Shown here: piece by piece, positions 44,558 to 55,800 of the stretch
How the letters are laid out: every line of letters begins with the position of its first letter
Numbering within the stretch: position 1 is the stretch's first letter
Program-made: the position numbers and the translations under genes
The notes under the pieces: generated by a model
Seen by the model: only the letters and a program-made list of their open reading frames with translations
What the model was told of the DNA's origin: nothing
The model's database searches: none
DNA from: Heterodera schachtii
Lineage: Eukaryota > Nematoda > Chromadorea > Rhabditida > Heteroderidae
Assembly (NCBI GenBank): GCA_023374025.1
Contig: SIJG01000100.1
Span: forward strand, 384,563 to 448,562
DNA: 64,000 nt
Reading direction: 5' to 3'

Positions 44558-45135
44558 ACATTGCATCGATTGAGAAATGTGGTGCTGATTGGAAGCAGAA
44601 GGTGCTCAGTGAAGAGAAGCGCGAAGATAAAGGTTTTTGCTAAAAATGGGCTATCAAAAAATATTTGTTTTCCATGCTTCTAATTATATAAAAAATGCAT
44701 TTAATTATGAGTTTTTGGGTTTAAGTTGTCTCGGTTTAAAATTTACAAAGTACAAAAAAATTCATTTTGTTTATGCCAATAATTTCGATAATTTTTGTGA
44801 AAAGTCGTAAAATTCATTGTTCATTGGCAAAACCCTCAATTTTTATTCGTTTTCCACAAAATTTCCGGACATTTCTAAAATTTTTTATAATGCCTCTCAT
44901 TTCCCATCATCCCAGCTGCAGTTAGCACCATCAACAGATGCCCTTTTGTTTCGCATGCCGTTCACACCCAACAGCAGCAGTTGGAACAAAATGATGCCGT
45001 TGGGCTGTCCATGGCCTCGGCTGATCCGACGGCGCTGGCGGCGGACGACTCGGATGCCACAAATGTTTTTGTGCGGATTTCATCGCAGCGGCACCACCAA
45101 CAACATCGCCTGACTGATCCCGCTGAACAGTTGAA
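44558..45135 (+). CDS. Two-exon Gln/His-rich hypothetical fragment
   Basis: 44558-44632 follows cattttag and ends before gttttt, encoding DIASIEKCGADWKQKVLSEE. 44916-45135 follows ccatcatcccag. The join G|CT keeps frame and gives AAVSTINRCPFVSHAVHTQQ, then QQLEQNDAVGLSMASADPTA, SQRHHQQHRLTDPAEQ. The matching splice phase across a 283-bp intron supports coding. No family recognised. The next exon is not evident, so it is partial. Ala/Asp/Ser and Gln runs suggest a disordered regulatory protein. Confidence 0.4.
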
Positions 45136-46065
45136 GTTTGTGTTTTGTTGTTTTTGGATAGCGTTTATAGTCCATCAAAAGCCCACCCATTCAAATCGGG
45201 GAAAAAATTGAAAAATTTCGTTTTGAGCCAGGCGGGGCGGGCGATTTTTTTAAATGGTTCCATTTTTGAAAAAAATTTTACCTCCGAGCAACCAGGGACG
45301 GTCCCAGCAAACCCCAATACCCCTCCTCCATACACTCGAAAAATTTAACAGTAAGCGAAATATAGTATTTTGTACAGGAAATTTTCATTTTCTTTGTTGG
45401 TATCCCCTCAAAAGTCTTCCTCACCTAAAATTTCTTTGTTATTTTTGGTGAAAATTGGTTTTAAAAATGGTAAAAATTTCAAATTTTTTTTGATGGGTAG
45501 CGCCTAATTCGGGGGCCCTACCATGGCATGTGTCTATTTATTTTTTTTTTGAAATTTGTAAAATTTAAAAAATGGCTACAAATAAATCTTGGACACTTCT
45601 TTTGCTTTTAAAAAATTTTAAAATTTTTTACTGCAAATTTTTATAGTTTTTTGGTGTTTTTACCACTAAATATAAAATTTTATCGCACATTGGGCCGCAA
45701 AATTCTATTGTACACTTTTTAAGCATAAAATGCAATTCAGAATAAAATCGTGGTTCAGATTTCGCAAAAAAATATGGGATTTTTTACTGCAAATTTTTCA
45801 TTTGTTTTTTCTCATTATTTAATTGTACATTGGGTCCCAAAATTTCATTTTAAGCTTTGGTTTAACCTAAATGCAATTCAAAAAAAGATTTAGAATAAAA
45901 ATTTCATTTGTTCAAAGTTCGCAAAAAAATCGTATTTTTTGCTGAATTTTTTTTTTTGCTGTATTTGATAATAAAAATAATAGGAGGTTTTTTGGGCATT
46001 CAAATTTAAAGTGGTGATAATTTCCGCAAAATTTTATATTCTTATTTAAAAATCTTTTTCAATAG
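45136..46065. other. Spacer or intron-like DNA
   Basis: AT-rich sequence without an assignable exon. 45280-45345 reads PANPNTPPPYTRKI in one frame but lacks supporting splice signals. Confidence 0.4.
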
Positions 46066-46173
46066 GCACTACGGAGGGCGACGCGTTGGATCAGTTGGGC
46101 TGCGCTGCTTTTGCTGTCGTCGGATGCTGTTGTCGCACGTGGACCTGATCGAAAAGCTGCTCAATAACGGCTC
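46066..46173 (+). pseudogene. Exon-like segment, first copy of a local duplication
   Basis: After ttttcaatag and before gtaaga. One frame reads LLSHVDLIEKLLNNGS; another is hydrophobic (ISWAALLLLSS). It is about 90% identical over 90 bp to 46929-47018. The piece DLIEKL could correspond to the segment that precedes the HCNGP-like region in family members, but the splice phase does not fit, so the assignment stays open. Confidence 0.35.
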
Positions 46174-46636
46174 GTAAGAAAAACTGATTAAATTATTGTT
46201 CAATTTAATAAATTCAAGATATTTTAATCGTAAGAACTAGGACTTTTTTTCAAATATTACCTTTTTTAATTTGGGGTTAAAAATTTGCAAAATTCTTTTT
46301 TTTCAGCGCTTTGCAATTTAAAGTTTTCCGTCTTTGAGAGAAATAATTTTCCTTTGAATTCACCTAGGCTATTCATTGTTAAAATTGGTTCTTTTGCAAT
46401 ATTTAATACTCAAATTTCTTTTTTTGAAGATTTGTCTACTGGTTCCACTTTAAAAAATTTGCTGTTAAAATTTTTTTTTTTTTTTTTGCTAAAATCGGGT
46501 TCTTTTGAATTCCTTAGGGCTATTTGCTATTAAATGCATTCTTTTTGCCTTTTTTAATACCTAATTTATCTTTTTTTTTAATGATTATCGACCCAAATTC
46601 ATAATTTTTTGCTGTGAAAAATTAATTTTTTCCAGG

Positions 46637-46722
46637 CCTCCGTTTCCAGGAAGGCTCGTGACGACTTTTTCACGTTCGTCGCTTGTGGATTCGTTTTGGA
46701 GACTGACTCTCGCGCACTTCGG
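46637..46722 (+). CDS. Unassigned exon-like segment
   Basis: Bounded by tttttccag and gtaaat and fully open in one frame: SVSRKARDDFFTFVACGFVL, then ETDSRALR. No family recognised. It lies between two copies of a duplicated exon, so it probably belongs to the same broken gene. Confidence 0.3.
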
Positions 46723-46928
46723 TAAATATTATTAAATATTTTCAAGCCTAATTTTTAAGAATTTATTTTGAATGAAAGTCGAAATTCATCTAGGACAATA
46801 AAAAAAATTATCTCAAAACAGCCGATTAAAAAAAATTTTTTTTGGTTGAATTAACTAAAAAATGGAATTTTTTTGAATTTAAAAATTCAGAAAATTTTCT
46901 CTTTATTTTTAAAATTCATTTTCAACAG

Positions 46929-47198
46929 GCACTACGGAGGGCGGCACGTTGGATCAGTTGGGCTGCGCTGCTTTTGCTGTCGTCTGATGTTGCTGCCGCA
47001 CGTGGACCTGATGAAAAAAGATTTAGGAGCGCGAAGTGGACATGCACGCGAGCATCAAACGGCGCAAGGACTACATCAATCCGGCACTTTACGAGGCGTT
47101 GCGCACCGCGTACGGCATCAACAAGAAGGACACCTGCTTCGACCACGGCGTGTACAACCGCAACCAATTCGCTGCCGACAACTTTTACGACGCATGTG
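46929..47198 (+). pseudogene. SAP30BP/HCNGP-like exon preceded by a duplicated segment
   Basis: 47027-47198, after aaagatttag and before gtgaga, encodes EREVDMHASIKRRKDYINPA, then LYEALRTAYGI, DTCFDHGVYNRNQFAADNFYD. This follows the pattern of HCNGP-family proteins (SAP30-binding, splicing-linked nuclear factors): a D-M...I..RKK-F-NP..YE.L block, a T-x-F/Y...(V/M)(Y/F)(N/D) block and a final D.YY.A block. Directly upstream, 46929-47018 repeats the 46066 segment with a stop in one frame (tgatg for ggatg) and no donor. The exon itself is open and well conserved; the surrounding gene seems disrupted. Family call from recalled conservation only. Confidence 0.5.
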
Positions 47199-48185
47199 GT
47201 GAGAGAGAGACGGAAAAATTAAAATTTCAAATTAAATTTTTAATTTAAAATGACCATATGGTGGTTTAAAATAAGTAAAAAAAATCGGTTTCAAACAATT
47301 TTCTTTGTTCTATAAGGGATATTCTTTTTGCTTATTTAAATACAAAATATGTTCTTTTAATTTACACACGGGGTGTGGGTTAAAAATTCGTTTTCCCCTT
47401 CAAACTTTTTTGAAATTTTTTGACATTTCAGTGCTCATAAAAAAGCCATCAATTGGCTGCAAATACATGGATGGTTGCAACAAAAACATTTTTACCAAAA
47501 AATTTTAAAATTTGTTTATTGATTTTTTTAATATTGAATTGGAAAAAATCATAATAAAGGTCGAGATTACAATAATCGGGCATTTTCCTTTTAGGATTTG
47601 ACATGCAGATGAAATTTTAAATTTTCAATACGTTTTATTTCGGCCAAATTAAATTTATCATTTGGTCGTGAAGTGAACTTTTTATAAATTAAACAAATTA
47701 AATTCAAATTTTCTTTTTTTTTGTATTTAATCATTTTATTAATTCTTTATAAAATTAAAATTGTGTTTTAAATCAAGTTATATAATTATACCATAATATA
47801 TATATATTTATGCAATTTCTCAGTTTTTTCTGTGGTTCTCCGGCATGGTGCACTCTTCCCGGTACTGCTTCAGCGACATGTTCATCGTTCTGAGCGCCAT
47901 TCACCATGTTCATCGATTGGTGAATGAGTGGGGGCGGGGGGAGGGGGGGCTTAAGGAGCACTGAAGCCCCAAGGTCCCCGAAAGAAACAAATTCTATAAA
48001 ATACTGGAAAAAACTCAGAACTCGCTTTTGAGAGTGTATTTTAAGAATGTTACACCACTTTTGCGGCGCGCAGGTCTTTGAGGCAATACAATTAAACAAA
48101 ATTCTGAAATTTATTTAATAAAAACATAAAAAAAATTTTACCCCCAATTTAAAAAATTGACAGAATTAAAAAAATCATTTGACAC
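47199..48185. other. AT-rich spacer with a short minus-strand coding-like tail
   Basis: Mostly non-coding. On the minus strand, about 47903-47823 reads MALRTMNMSLKQYREECTMP then ENHRKN and a stop, with GC-richer codons than its surroundings. It could be the terminal exon of an unidentified gene. Downstream, 47935-47950 is a G-rich run. Confidence 0.3.
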
Positions 48186-50745
48186 CTTTAAAAAATGCAT
48201 TTATCCGAGCCATCAGTTATGGCAGACGGAATTAAAATTCATTTTCCCCCCATTGAAATTGACATTTATCCGAGCCATCAGTTATGGCAGACGAAATTTA
48301 AAATTCATTTTCCCCCCATTGAAATTGACATTTATCCGAGCCATCTGTTATGGCAAACGGCATTAAAATTCATTTCCCCCCCATTGAAATTGACATTTAT
48401 CCGAGCCATCAGTTATGGCAGACGGAATTTAAAATTCATTTCCCCCACATTGAAATTGACATTTATCCGAGCCATCTGTTATGGCAAACGGCATTAAAAT
48501 TCATTTCCCCCACATTGAAATTGACATTTATCCGAGCCATCAGTTATGGCAGACGAAATTTAAAATTCATTTCCCCCACATTGAAATTGACATTTATCCG
48601 AGCCATCATTTATGGCATACGGCATTAAAATTAATTCCCCCCCCCATTGAAATTGACATTTATCCGAGCCATCAGTTATGGCAGACGGCATTAAAATTCA
48701 TTCCCCCCCCCCCCCCCATTGAAATTGACATTTATCCGAGCCATCAGTTATGGCAGACGGCATTAAAATTCATTTCCCCCCCATTGAAATTGACATTTAT
48801 CCGAGCCATCAGTTATGGCAGACGGAATTTAAAATTCATTTTCCCCCCATTGAAATTGACATTTATCCGAGCCATCTGTTATGGCAAACGGCATTAAAAT
48901 TCATTTCCCCCCCATTGAAATTGACATTTATCCGAGCCATCAGTTATGGCAGACGGAATTTAAAATTCATTTCCCCCACATTGAAATTGACATTTATCCG
49001 AGCCATCTGTTATGGCAAACGGCATTAAAATTAATTCCCCCCCCCCATTGAAATTGACATTTATCCGAGCCATCAGTTATGGCAGACGAAATTTAAAATT
49101 CATTTCCCCCACATTGAAATTGACATTTATCCGAGCCATCATTTATGGCATACGGCATTAAAATTAATTCCCCCCCCCATTGAAATTGACATTTATCCGA
49201 GCCATCAGTTATGGCAGACGGCATTAAAATTCATTCCCCCCCCCCCCATTGAAATTGACATTTATCCGAGCCATCAGTTATGGCAGACGGCATTAAAATT
49301 CATTTTCCCCTCATTGAAATTGACATTTATCCGAGCCATCAGTTATGGCAGACGGCATTAAAATTCATTTCCCCCCCATTGAAATTGACATTTATCCGAG
49401 CCATCAGTTATGGCAGACGGAATTTAAAATTCATTTCCCCCACATTGAAATTGACATTTATCCGAGCCATCTGTTATGGCAAACGGCATTAAAATTCATT
49501 TCCCCCACATTGAAATTGACATTTATCCGAGCCATCAGTTATGGCAGACGAAATTTAAAATTCATTTTCCCCCCATTGAAATTGACATTTATCCGAGCCA
49601 TCTGTTATGGCAAACGGCATTAAAATTAATTCCCCCCCCCATTGAAATTGACATTTATCCGAGCCATCAGTTATGGCAGACGAAATTTAAAATTCATTTC
49701 CCCCACATTGAAATTGACATTTATCCGAGCCATCATTTATGGCATACGGCATTAAAATTAATTCCCCCCCCCATTGAAATTGACATTTATCCGAGCCATC
49801 AGTTATGGCAGACGGCATTAAAATTCATTTCCCCCCCCCCCCCCCCCCATTGAAATTGACATTTATCCGAGCCATCAGTTATGGCAGACGGCATTAAAAT
49901 TCATTTTCCCCTCATTGAAATTGACATTTATCCGAGCCATCAGTTATGGCAGACGGCATTAAAATTCATTCCCCCCCCATTGAAATTGACATTTATCCGA
50001 GCCATCAGTTATGGCAGACGGCATTAAAATTCATTTCCCCCCCATTGAAATTGACATTTATTCGAGCCATCAGTTATGGCAGACGGCATTAAAATTCATT
50101 TTCCCCCCATTGAAATTGACATTTATCCGAGCCATCTGTTATGGCAAACGGCATTAAAATTCATTTCCCCCCCATTGAAATTGACATTTATCCGAGCCAT
50201 CAGTTATGGCAGACGGCATTAAAATTCATTTCCCCCCATTGAAATTGACATTTATCCGAGCCATCAGTTATGGCAGACGGCATTAAAATTCATTTTCTCC
50301 TCATTGAAATTGACATTTATCCGAGCCATCAGTTATGGCAGACGGCATTAAAATTCATTTTCCCCTCATTGAAATTGACATTTATCCGAGCCATCAGTTA
50401 TGGCAGACGGCATTAAAATTCATTTTCTCCTCATTGAAATTGACATTTATCCGAGCCATCAGTTATGGCAGACGGCATTAAAATTCATTTTCCCCTCATT
50501 GAAATTGACATTTATCCGAGCCATCAGTTATGGCAGACGGCATTAAAATTCATTTTCTTCTCATTGAAATTGACATTTATCCGAGCCATCAGTTATGGAC
50601 AGACGGCATTAAAATTCATTTTCCCCTCATTGAAATTGACATTTATCCGAGCCATCAGTTATGATTATGGCAGACGGCATTAAAATTCATTTCCCCCCCC
50701 CCCCCATTGAAATTGACATTTATCCGAGCCATCATTATGACAGAC
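48186..50745. repeat. 65-bp satellite array running into the assembly gap
   Basis: About 39 units reading attgaaattgacatttatcc, gagccatcagttatggcaga, cggcattaaaattcatt and a C-run. The C-run varies from 4 to about 17. Variants (gacgaaattta, catttatggcatacggc, aaattaattc) recur in fixed order (about 48590, 49130 and 49730), showing a higher-order pattern. It is open in several frames only because the unit lacks stops. The array stops abruptly at the Ns. Confidence 0.95.
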
Positions 50746-51593
50746 NNNNNNNNNNNNNNNNNNNNNNNNNNNNNNNNNNNNNNNNNNNNNNNNNNNNNNN
50801 NNNNNNNNNNNNNNNNNNNNNNNNNNNNNNNNNNNNNNNNNNNNNNNNNNNNNNNNNNNNNNNNNNNNNNNNNNNNNNNNNNNNNNNNNNNNNNNNNNNN
50901 NNNNNNNNNNNNNNNNNNNNNNNNNNNNNNNNNNNNNNNNNNNNNNNNNNNNNNNNNNNNNNNNNNNNNNNNNNNNNNNNNNNNNNNNNNNNNNNNNNNN
51001 NNNNNNNNNNNNNNNNNNNNNNNNNNNNNNNNNNNNNNNNNNNNNNNNNNNNNNNNNNNNNNNNNNNNNNNNNNNNNNNNNNNNNNNNNNNNNNNNNNNN
51101 NNNNNNNNNNNNNNNNNNNNNNNNNNNNNNNNNNNNNNNNNNNNNNNNNNNNNNNNNNNNNNNNNNNNNNNNNNNNNNNNNNNNNNNNNNNNNNNNNNNN
51201 NNNNNNNNNNNNNNNNNNNNNNNNNNNNNNNNNNNNNNNNNNNNNNNNNNNNNNNNNNNNNNNNNNNNNNNNNNNNNNNNNNNNNNNNNNNNNNNNNNNN
51301 NNNNNNNNNNNNNNNNNNNNNNNNNNNNNNNNNNNNNNNNNNNNNNNNNNNNNNNNNNNNNNNNNNNNNNNNNNNNNNNNNNNNNNNNNNNNNNNNNNNN
51401 NNNNNNNNNNNNNNNNNNNNNNNNNNNNNNNNNNNNNNNNNNNNNNNNNNNNNNNNNNNNNNNNNNNNNNNNNNNNNNNNNNNNNNNNNNNNNNNNNNNN
51501 NNNNNNNNNNNNNNNNNNNNNNNNNNNNNNNNNNNNNNNNNNNNNNNNNNNNNNNNNNNNNNNNNNNNNNNNNNNNNNNNNNNNNNNNNNNNN
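50746..51593. other. Assembly gap (848 N)
   Basis: A run of N directly at the end of the 65-bp satellite. The gap is most likely an unresolved continuation of the array. Reading frames that cross it have no meaning. Confidence 0.99.
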
Positions 51594-51599
51594 TCCACA

Positions 51600-51830
51600 C
51601 CCGAAATAAAAAAAGGGCGCGGAGCGCCCTTTGAGGCCGCGAAGCGGCCGAATGCACCCGTTGACGCGCACCTACTAGCAACGAAGTCCTTTTGCGCGAA
51701 GCGCTAATTAACGATTAGGTTATGGTTCCAGAGTATACTGCCTTAACGATTAGGTTATGGTTCCAGAGTATACTGCCTACAATATACTGCCTACACCACC
51801 CCCGTCAATTCCCCACGCTAGTTTAATACA
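51600..51830. repeat. GC hairpin cassette and 5' module of copy D
   Basis: Hairpins with stems aaagggcgc (51612-51632, GGA loop) and ggccgc (51635-51649, GAA loop), then ctagcaacgaagtcctttt and another GAA-loop hairpin (51694-51704). A 32-bp phrase containing acgattaggttatggttcca is duplicated at 51710-51776, followed by ccgtcaattccccacgctag. Confidence 0.75.
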
Positions 51831-52690
51831 CTAATAATCAAATCGTGTTTCGTTGCTAAAACCAAAATCTCGGGAACCGCCGGAGGGATCGGGCTGAAAT
51901 TTTGCACCAAGGGGTAACTTTGGACGGCGCATCTGGGAAAACTATAGGTTTTTTGATACCGAGGCCAGTTCAGCGCCAGCGGCGCTGAAACGGCTTTTTG
52001 AGCAAAAATGCATGCAGTTTTTGGGCCATAACTTTTTTCTGAAAACCCGGAGCCAAAAAAGTCTGCTGAGAGGGCCCTAAGTTGGAATGTTTGGGAAATT
52101 TTTTTCTTCTTGACCTAAGCCCTAGCATCAAAGCCCTGGCCTGCAAAAATTCGCAAAAATTTTTTTCCATTTTTTCAATTTTTCGGTTTTTCGGGAATAA
52201 CTCCTAGGGGTTTGTGCTGAGCGGGTCGGCGCCGGCGAACATTGTGTACTGCTCGAAGAGCTCTATTTTATCGATTTTATAAATTTCTGAAATTTTCAGA
52301 AATTTTCGAGCTAGGCCCCCTCGGAGCTTTTTTGGTTTTTGAATTTTATGATTTTTTACAGATTTTTCTCGGAAAAACGGAGACCACTTCCAAAACATAG
52401 TTTTTCGAGCTCTATCGTTTGGTGAAATTTTCAGAAAATTTTTTGAAAATTTTTTTGGAAATAGAAATTTTCTGAAAAATAAGGGTTTTTTTCGGTTTGG
52501 GTCTTATAACTCGTCAGGAGTTGATTTTAGCAAAAAATCATCTTAGGTCATTTTTGTAGAGAATTTTATGCTCTATTTAATGTGCTTTATCCTATATTTT
52601 TATCAAATATGAAAAAAGTTATAAAATAAAAACGAATTTTTAAATCAAAATCATAGGGTGAGCCTATGGATTTGCATTTCATAGAAAAAT
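51831..52690 (+). repeat. Dispersed repeat family, copy D (short)
   Basis: Contains gctaaaaccaaaatctcggg, gcatctgggaaaactatagg, cagcgccagcggcgctgaaa, ttttcgagctaggccccctc, 'ctcgtcaggagttgatttta' and the terminal hairpin catagg-gtgag-cctatg (52652-52668). It lacks the multiple tail units of copy C. Confidence 0.75.
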
Positions 52691-52729
52691 AAATTTGCTT
52701 CTAAAATGCCCAAAAAAGTTTACTATCCA

Positions 52730-53574
52730 ATTATATGAGTTTTTGAGGTGGGGGGAGGTGGGTCGTAGGGGGGAGGTGGGGCCGTAGGGGGGGGGGGGGG
52801 GGGGGGGGGGGGGTTGGGGGGGGGGGGCGCCCCCCCCCCCAAAAAAAAAGAAAAATTTGGGGGGGGGGAGGGGTTGGGTGCCACGCATTTTCGGTACAAG
52901 CATGCGCCCTTTTTAACTTTACGATACAAATATGAGTTTTTTGAGGTGGAGGGAGGGGTGGGAGGGGAGGGGGGGCGTAGGGGGGGGGGGGGGGGGGGGG
53001 GTGGGGGGGTTGGGGGGGGGGGGGGACCCCCCCCCCCCCCAAAAAAAGAAAAATTTGGGGGGAGGGGGCAGGGGTTGGGTGCCACGCATTTTCGGTACAA
53101 GCATGCGCCCTTTTTAACTTTACGATACAAATATGAGTTTTTGAGGTGGGGAGGGGGTAGGGGTGGGGGGGGGGGGGAGGTGGGGCGTAGGGGGGGGGGG
53201 GGGGGGGGGGGGGGGGACCCCCCCCAAAAAAAAAGAAAATTGGGGGAGGGGGGGAGGGGTTGGGTGCCACGCATTTTCCGGTACAAGCATGCGCCCTTTT
53301 TAAGTTTACTATCCAATTATATGAGTTTTTGAGGTGGGGAGGGGGTGGGGGTGGGGGGGGGGGGGGGGGGGGGGGCGTAGGGGGGGGGGGGGGGGTTGGG
53401 GGGGGGGCCCCCCCCCCCCCCAAAAAAAGAAAAATTTGGGGGGGGGGGGGGGGAAGGGGTTGCGTGCCACGCATTTTCCGGTACAAGCATGCGCCCTTTT
53501 TAAGTTTACTATCCAACTATATGAGTTTTTGAGGTGGGGAGGGGGTAGGGGTGGGGGGGGCGAGGTGGGGCGTA

Positions 53575-53610
<36 letters not shown>

Positions 53611-53620
53611 CCCCCCCCCA
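52730..53620. repeat. Poly-G/poly-C tandem array, about 195-bp unit
   Basis: Five units spaced 189-201 bp (phrase tatgagtttttgaggtgg near 52733, 52931, 53131, 53320 and 53519). Each has G-runs up to about 26, then a C-run, aaaaaaaagaaaaattt, another G-run, ggttgggtgccacgcatttt and gtacaagcatgcgccctttt. Translations are poly-Gly or poly-Pro and not credible proteins. Run lengths are likely approximate because such tracts sequence poorly. Confidence 0.95.
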
Positions 53621-53639
53621 TTGAATTTGCTAGAAAAAA

Positions 53640-55800
53640 TCATGAATTTTACTATATATAAAATAAATTTTATAATTTAATTAAACATTTGAATTTTAAA
53701 TACGAAAAAGCTCACTAAAATATACTTTTTAATAGATAACGTTATTTCCGAAACTGCAAGGCCAAAAGATCGGGCTGATCTTTTAAGAAACAACCAGTTT
53801 CCGGGTCCTGCCAAAATTAATGAAAATTGAAAAATGTATTTTGTTTTGCTTTTTCGCACATTTTTTCCCATTTCCTGCACAAATTATTTGTAAATTTTGG
53901 TAATTAATGCTTTCGTTTCATTTTTAATGCATTTTCCCTATTTTTTGCTCTATCATTTATTAATTTATCTCCTCTTCGTTTACAAATCGATCTCAAAAGA
54001 TATAAACATTCCATGATTCATTTTTTTCAAAAAAAAAATTTAAACGATTATTGTTTTTAAAAAAAATAAACTGCCCGGAACAAAATTCTGTAATAAATAG
54101 TGACTCCACCAATGGTTGCAACGGTACCTTCGTACTATAGCTTAATAAATTATTATCTTAATTAAATAATGTATTTCTGATCATTAAACAAAATCCAATT
54201 TTATTTAACAATTCAATTCAATTGTTTACATCTTTGTAAAAATACTTTTTTTCTATTAAAAATGTATCTTTTTAATCATTTAACAAATTTTTAATTTGCA
54301 TAATTCTTTCAATATTTAAAAAACCAATTAAATATTACTCAACCTTTTTTTACCTAAAAAACTATTTTTTGTGCGCTATGAACAGAAGATCAGGCGTCGC
54401 CAAAAAAATTTTGAAATACGCAAAAAAGGTGCGAAAATAGTTGTTAAAAATTGGAGAAAAAAAAGGTCTTTCTTTACGCACAAAAATTTAAAAAAGTGAC
54501 TCATTTTTTTATCAATTTTGCCCGCAAAATATCAAATTGTTAAGAAAACAAACAATAAATTTTGTAGACGCATGTTAAAGAATTTTTCATTTATTATAGG
54601 TATATATTTTTTTAATTTGGTCAATTTTTTTGCGTATATTTTTCTGAATCGATTTTTATGGATGTGTTTTTCGTTTTTATTGTACTTTTGAGATAAAATC
54701 ATACGCGCAGGCTCTTAAAAGTTATGGATTTTTAAACTAACAAATATTAGAAAAATTATTCAATTTAAAATAATTCAAAAAAACATATTAATTTATTTTA
54801 TAAAATTTTTTGAAAATAGCTGTTATTAATTATTCGATTAAATTGTCGACAAGATGGAGAAAAAAAGATTGATTTTGGTATTTATAAAGAAAGACATTTT
54901 TATGAAAAATTCATGAGTTTGTGTTTGTTGAGCAATTAATTAATTTTTATTATTTTTTCTCAGTTTAATTCGGTTAATTATATAATACAAAAAAAAATTG
55001 TAGCAAAAAATTAACTTATGAATAATGAAAAAGCCTTTTAAAAATTTTAATTATTTATTAACTTAAATGATCAAATTTAGGTAAATGCAATGGAATTTTG
55101 CTAAATGTTCAACACAAAAAATATCCGCTTTCGATCAAAAAAAAAAAGAAATTACAACAAAAAAAAAGAAATCTGAAACATTATATAAATATAAAATAAT
55201 TCATAAAAAGGTGGATTTCGAACGAGAACTAATTAAATTTTATTAATAAAATAACATTTAATAAATTGTTAAAATAGCAGATAGTTTAGACACCAGTGCG
55301 CTGCGCGCCCAGCACCAACTATTAGCCGGTCACCGATCCAATTTATTAAACGCAGTCAAAAAAAACGTTTTTAATTAGTATTTATTCTTATAAATTGGAT
55401 TAAAAAACTTTGACGAAAAATTCAGATAAATGTATCATTTTTGGTTTTCGATTTTGGTGATCATGAATTAAACTCAAAGAGCTCGGCACTTGAATAAAAA
55501 CTTATATTACAATTATTTTGAAAGCCGAAATTCGAATTTTGTCAAAATGTAAATCCGAACCGTATTCTCCGGCCCCAGTAAACCGATCAAACAAGTTTAT
55601 TTCGAAAAAAAAACATTAAATTATGTAATCGAAAGAAAAATCAACACAAATGAAATTGAGAGAGTAGAGCATTTTTTTATGATGAGAGAAAATGAGCATC
55701 AAATCCGAAATCCGATCATTTCTCAAATATAATTAGGTAATAATTCACTTCCGCACAATCATCAGACGAAATACATTTTCAAAAATAATCAATCGTTCAT
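53640..55800. other. AT-rich intergenic DNA
   Basis: No gene recognised. Small GC-richer spots at about 55290-55335 and 55555-55595 have no readable identity. Confidence 0.5.

Noticed and set aside
48186..50700. CRISPR-like array
   Set aside because: There are no unique spacers; units are contiguous and near-identical, and the host is eukaryotic. It is a satellite.
50655..51707. Reading frames of 287-348 codons across the gap
   Set aside because: They consist almost wholly of unknown residues from N bases.
52679..53624. Proline-rich or glycine-rich proteins in the G/C array
   Set aside because: Homopolymer tracts translate to poly-Pro or poly-Gly in all frames. There is no start context, and run lengths are unreliable.
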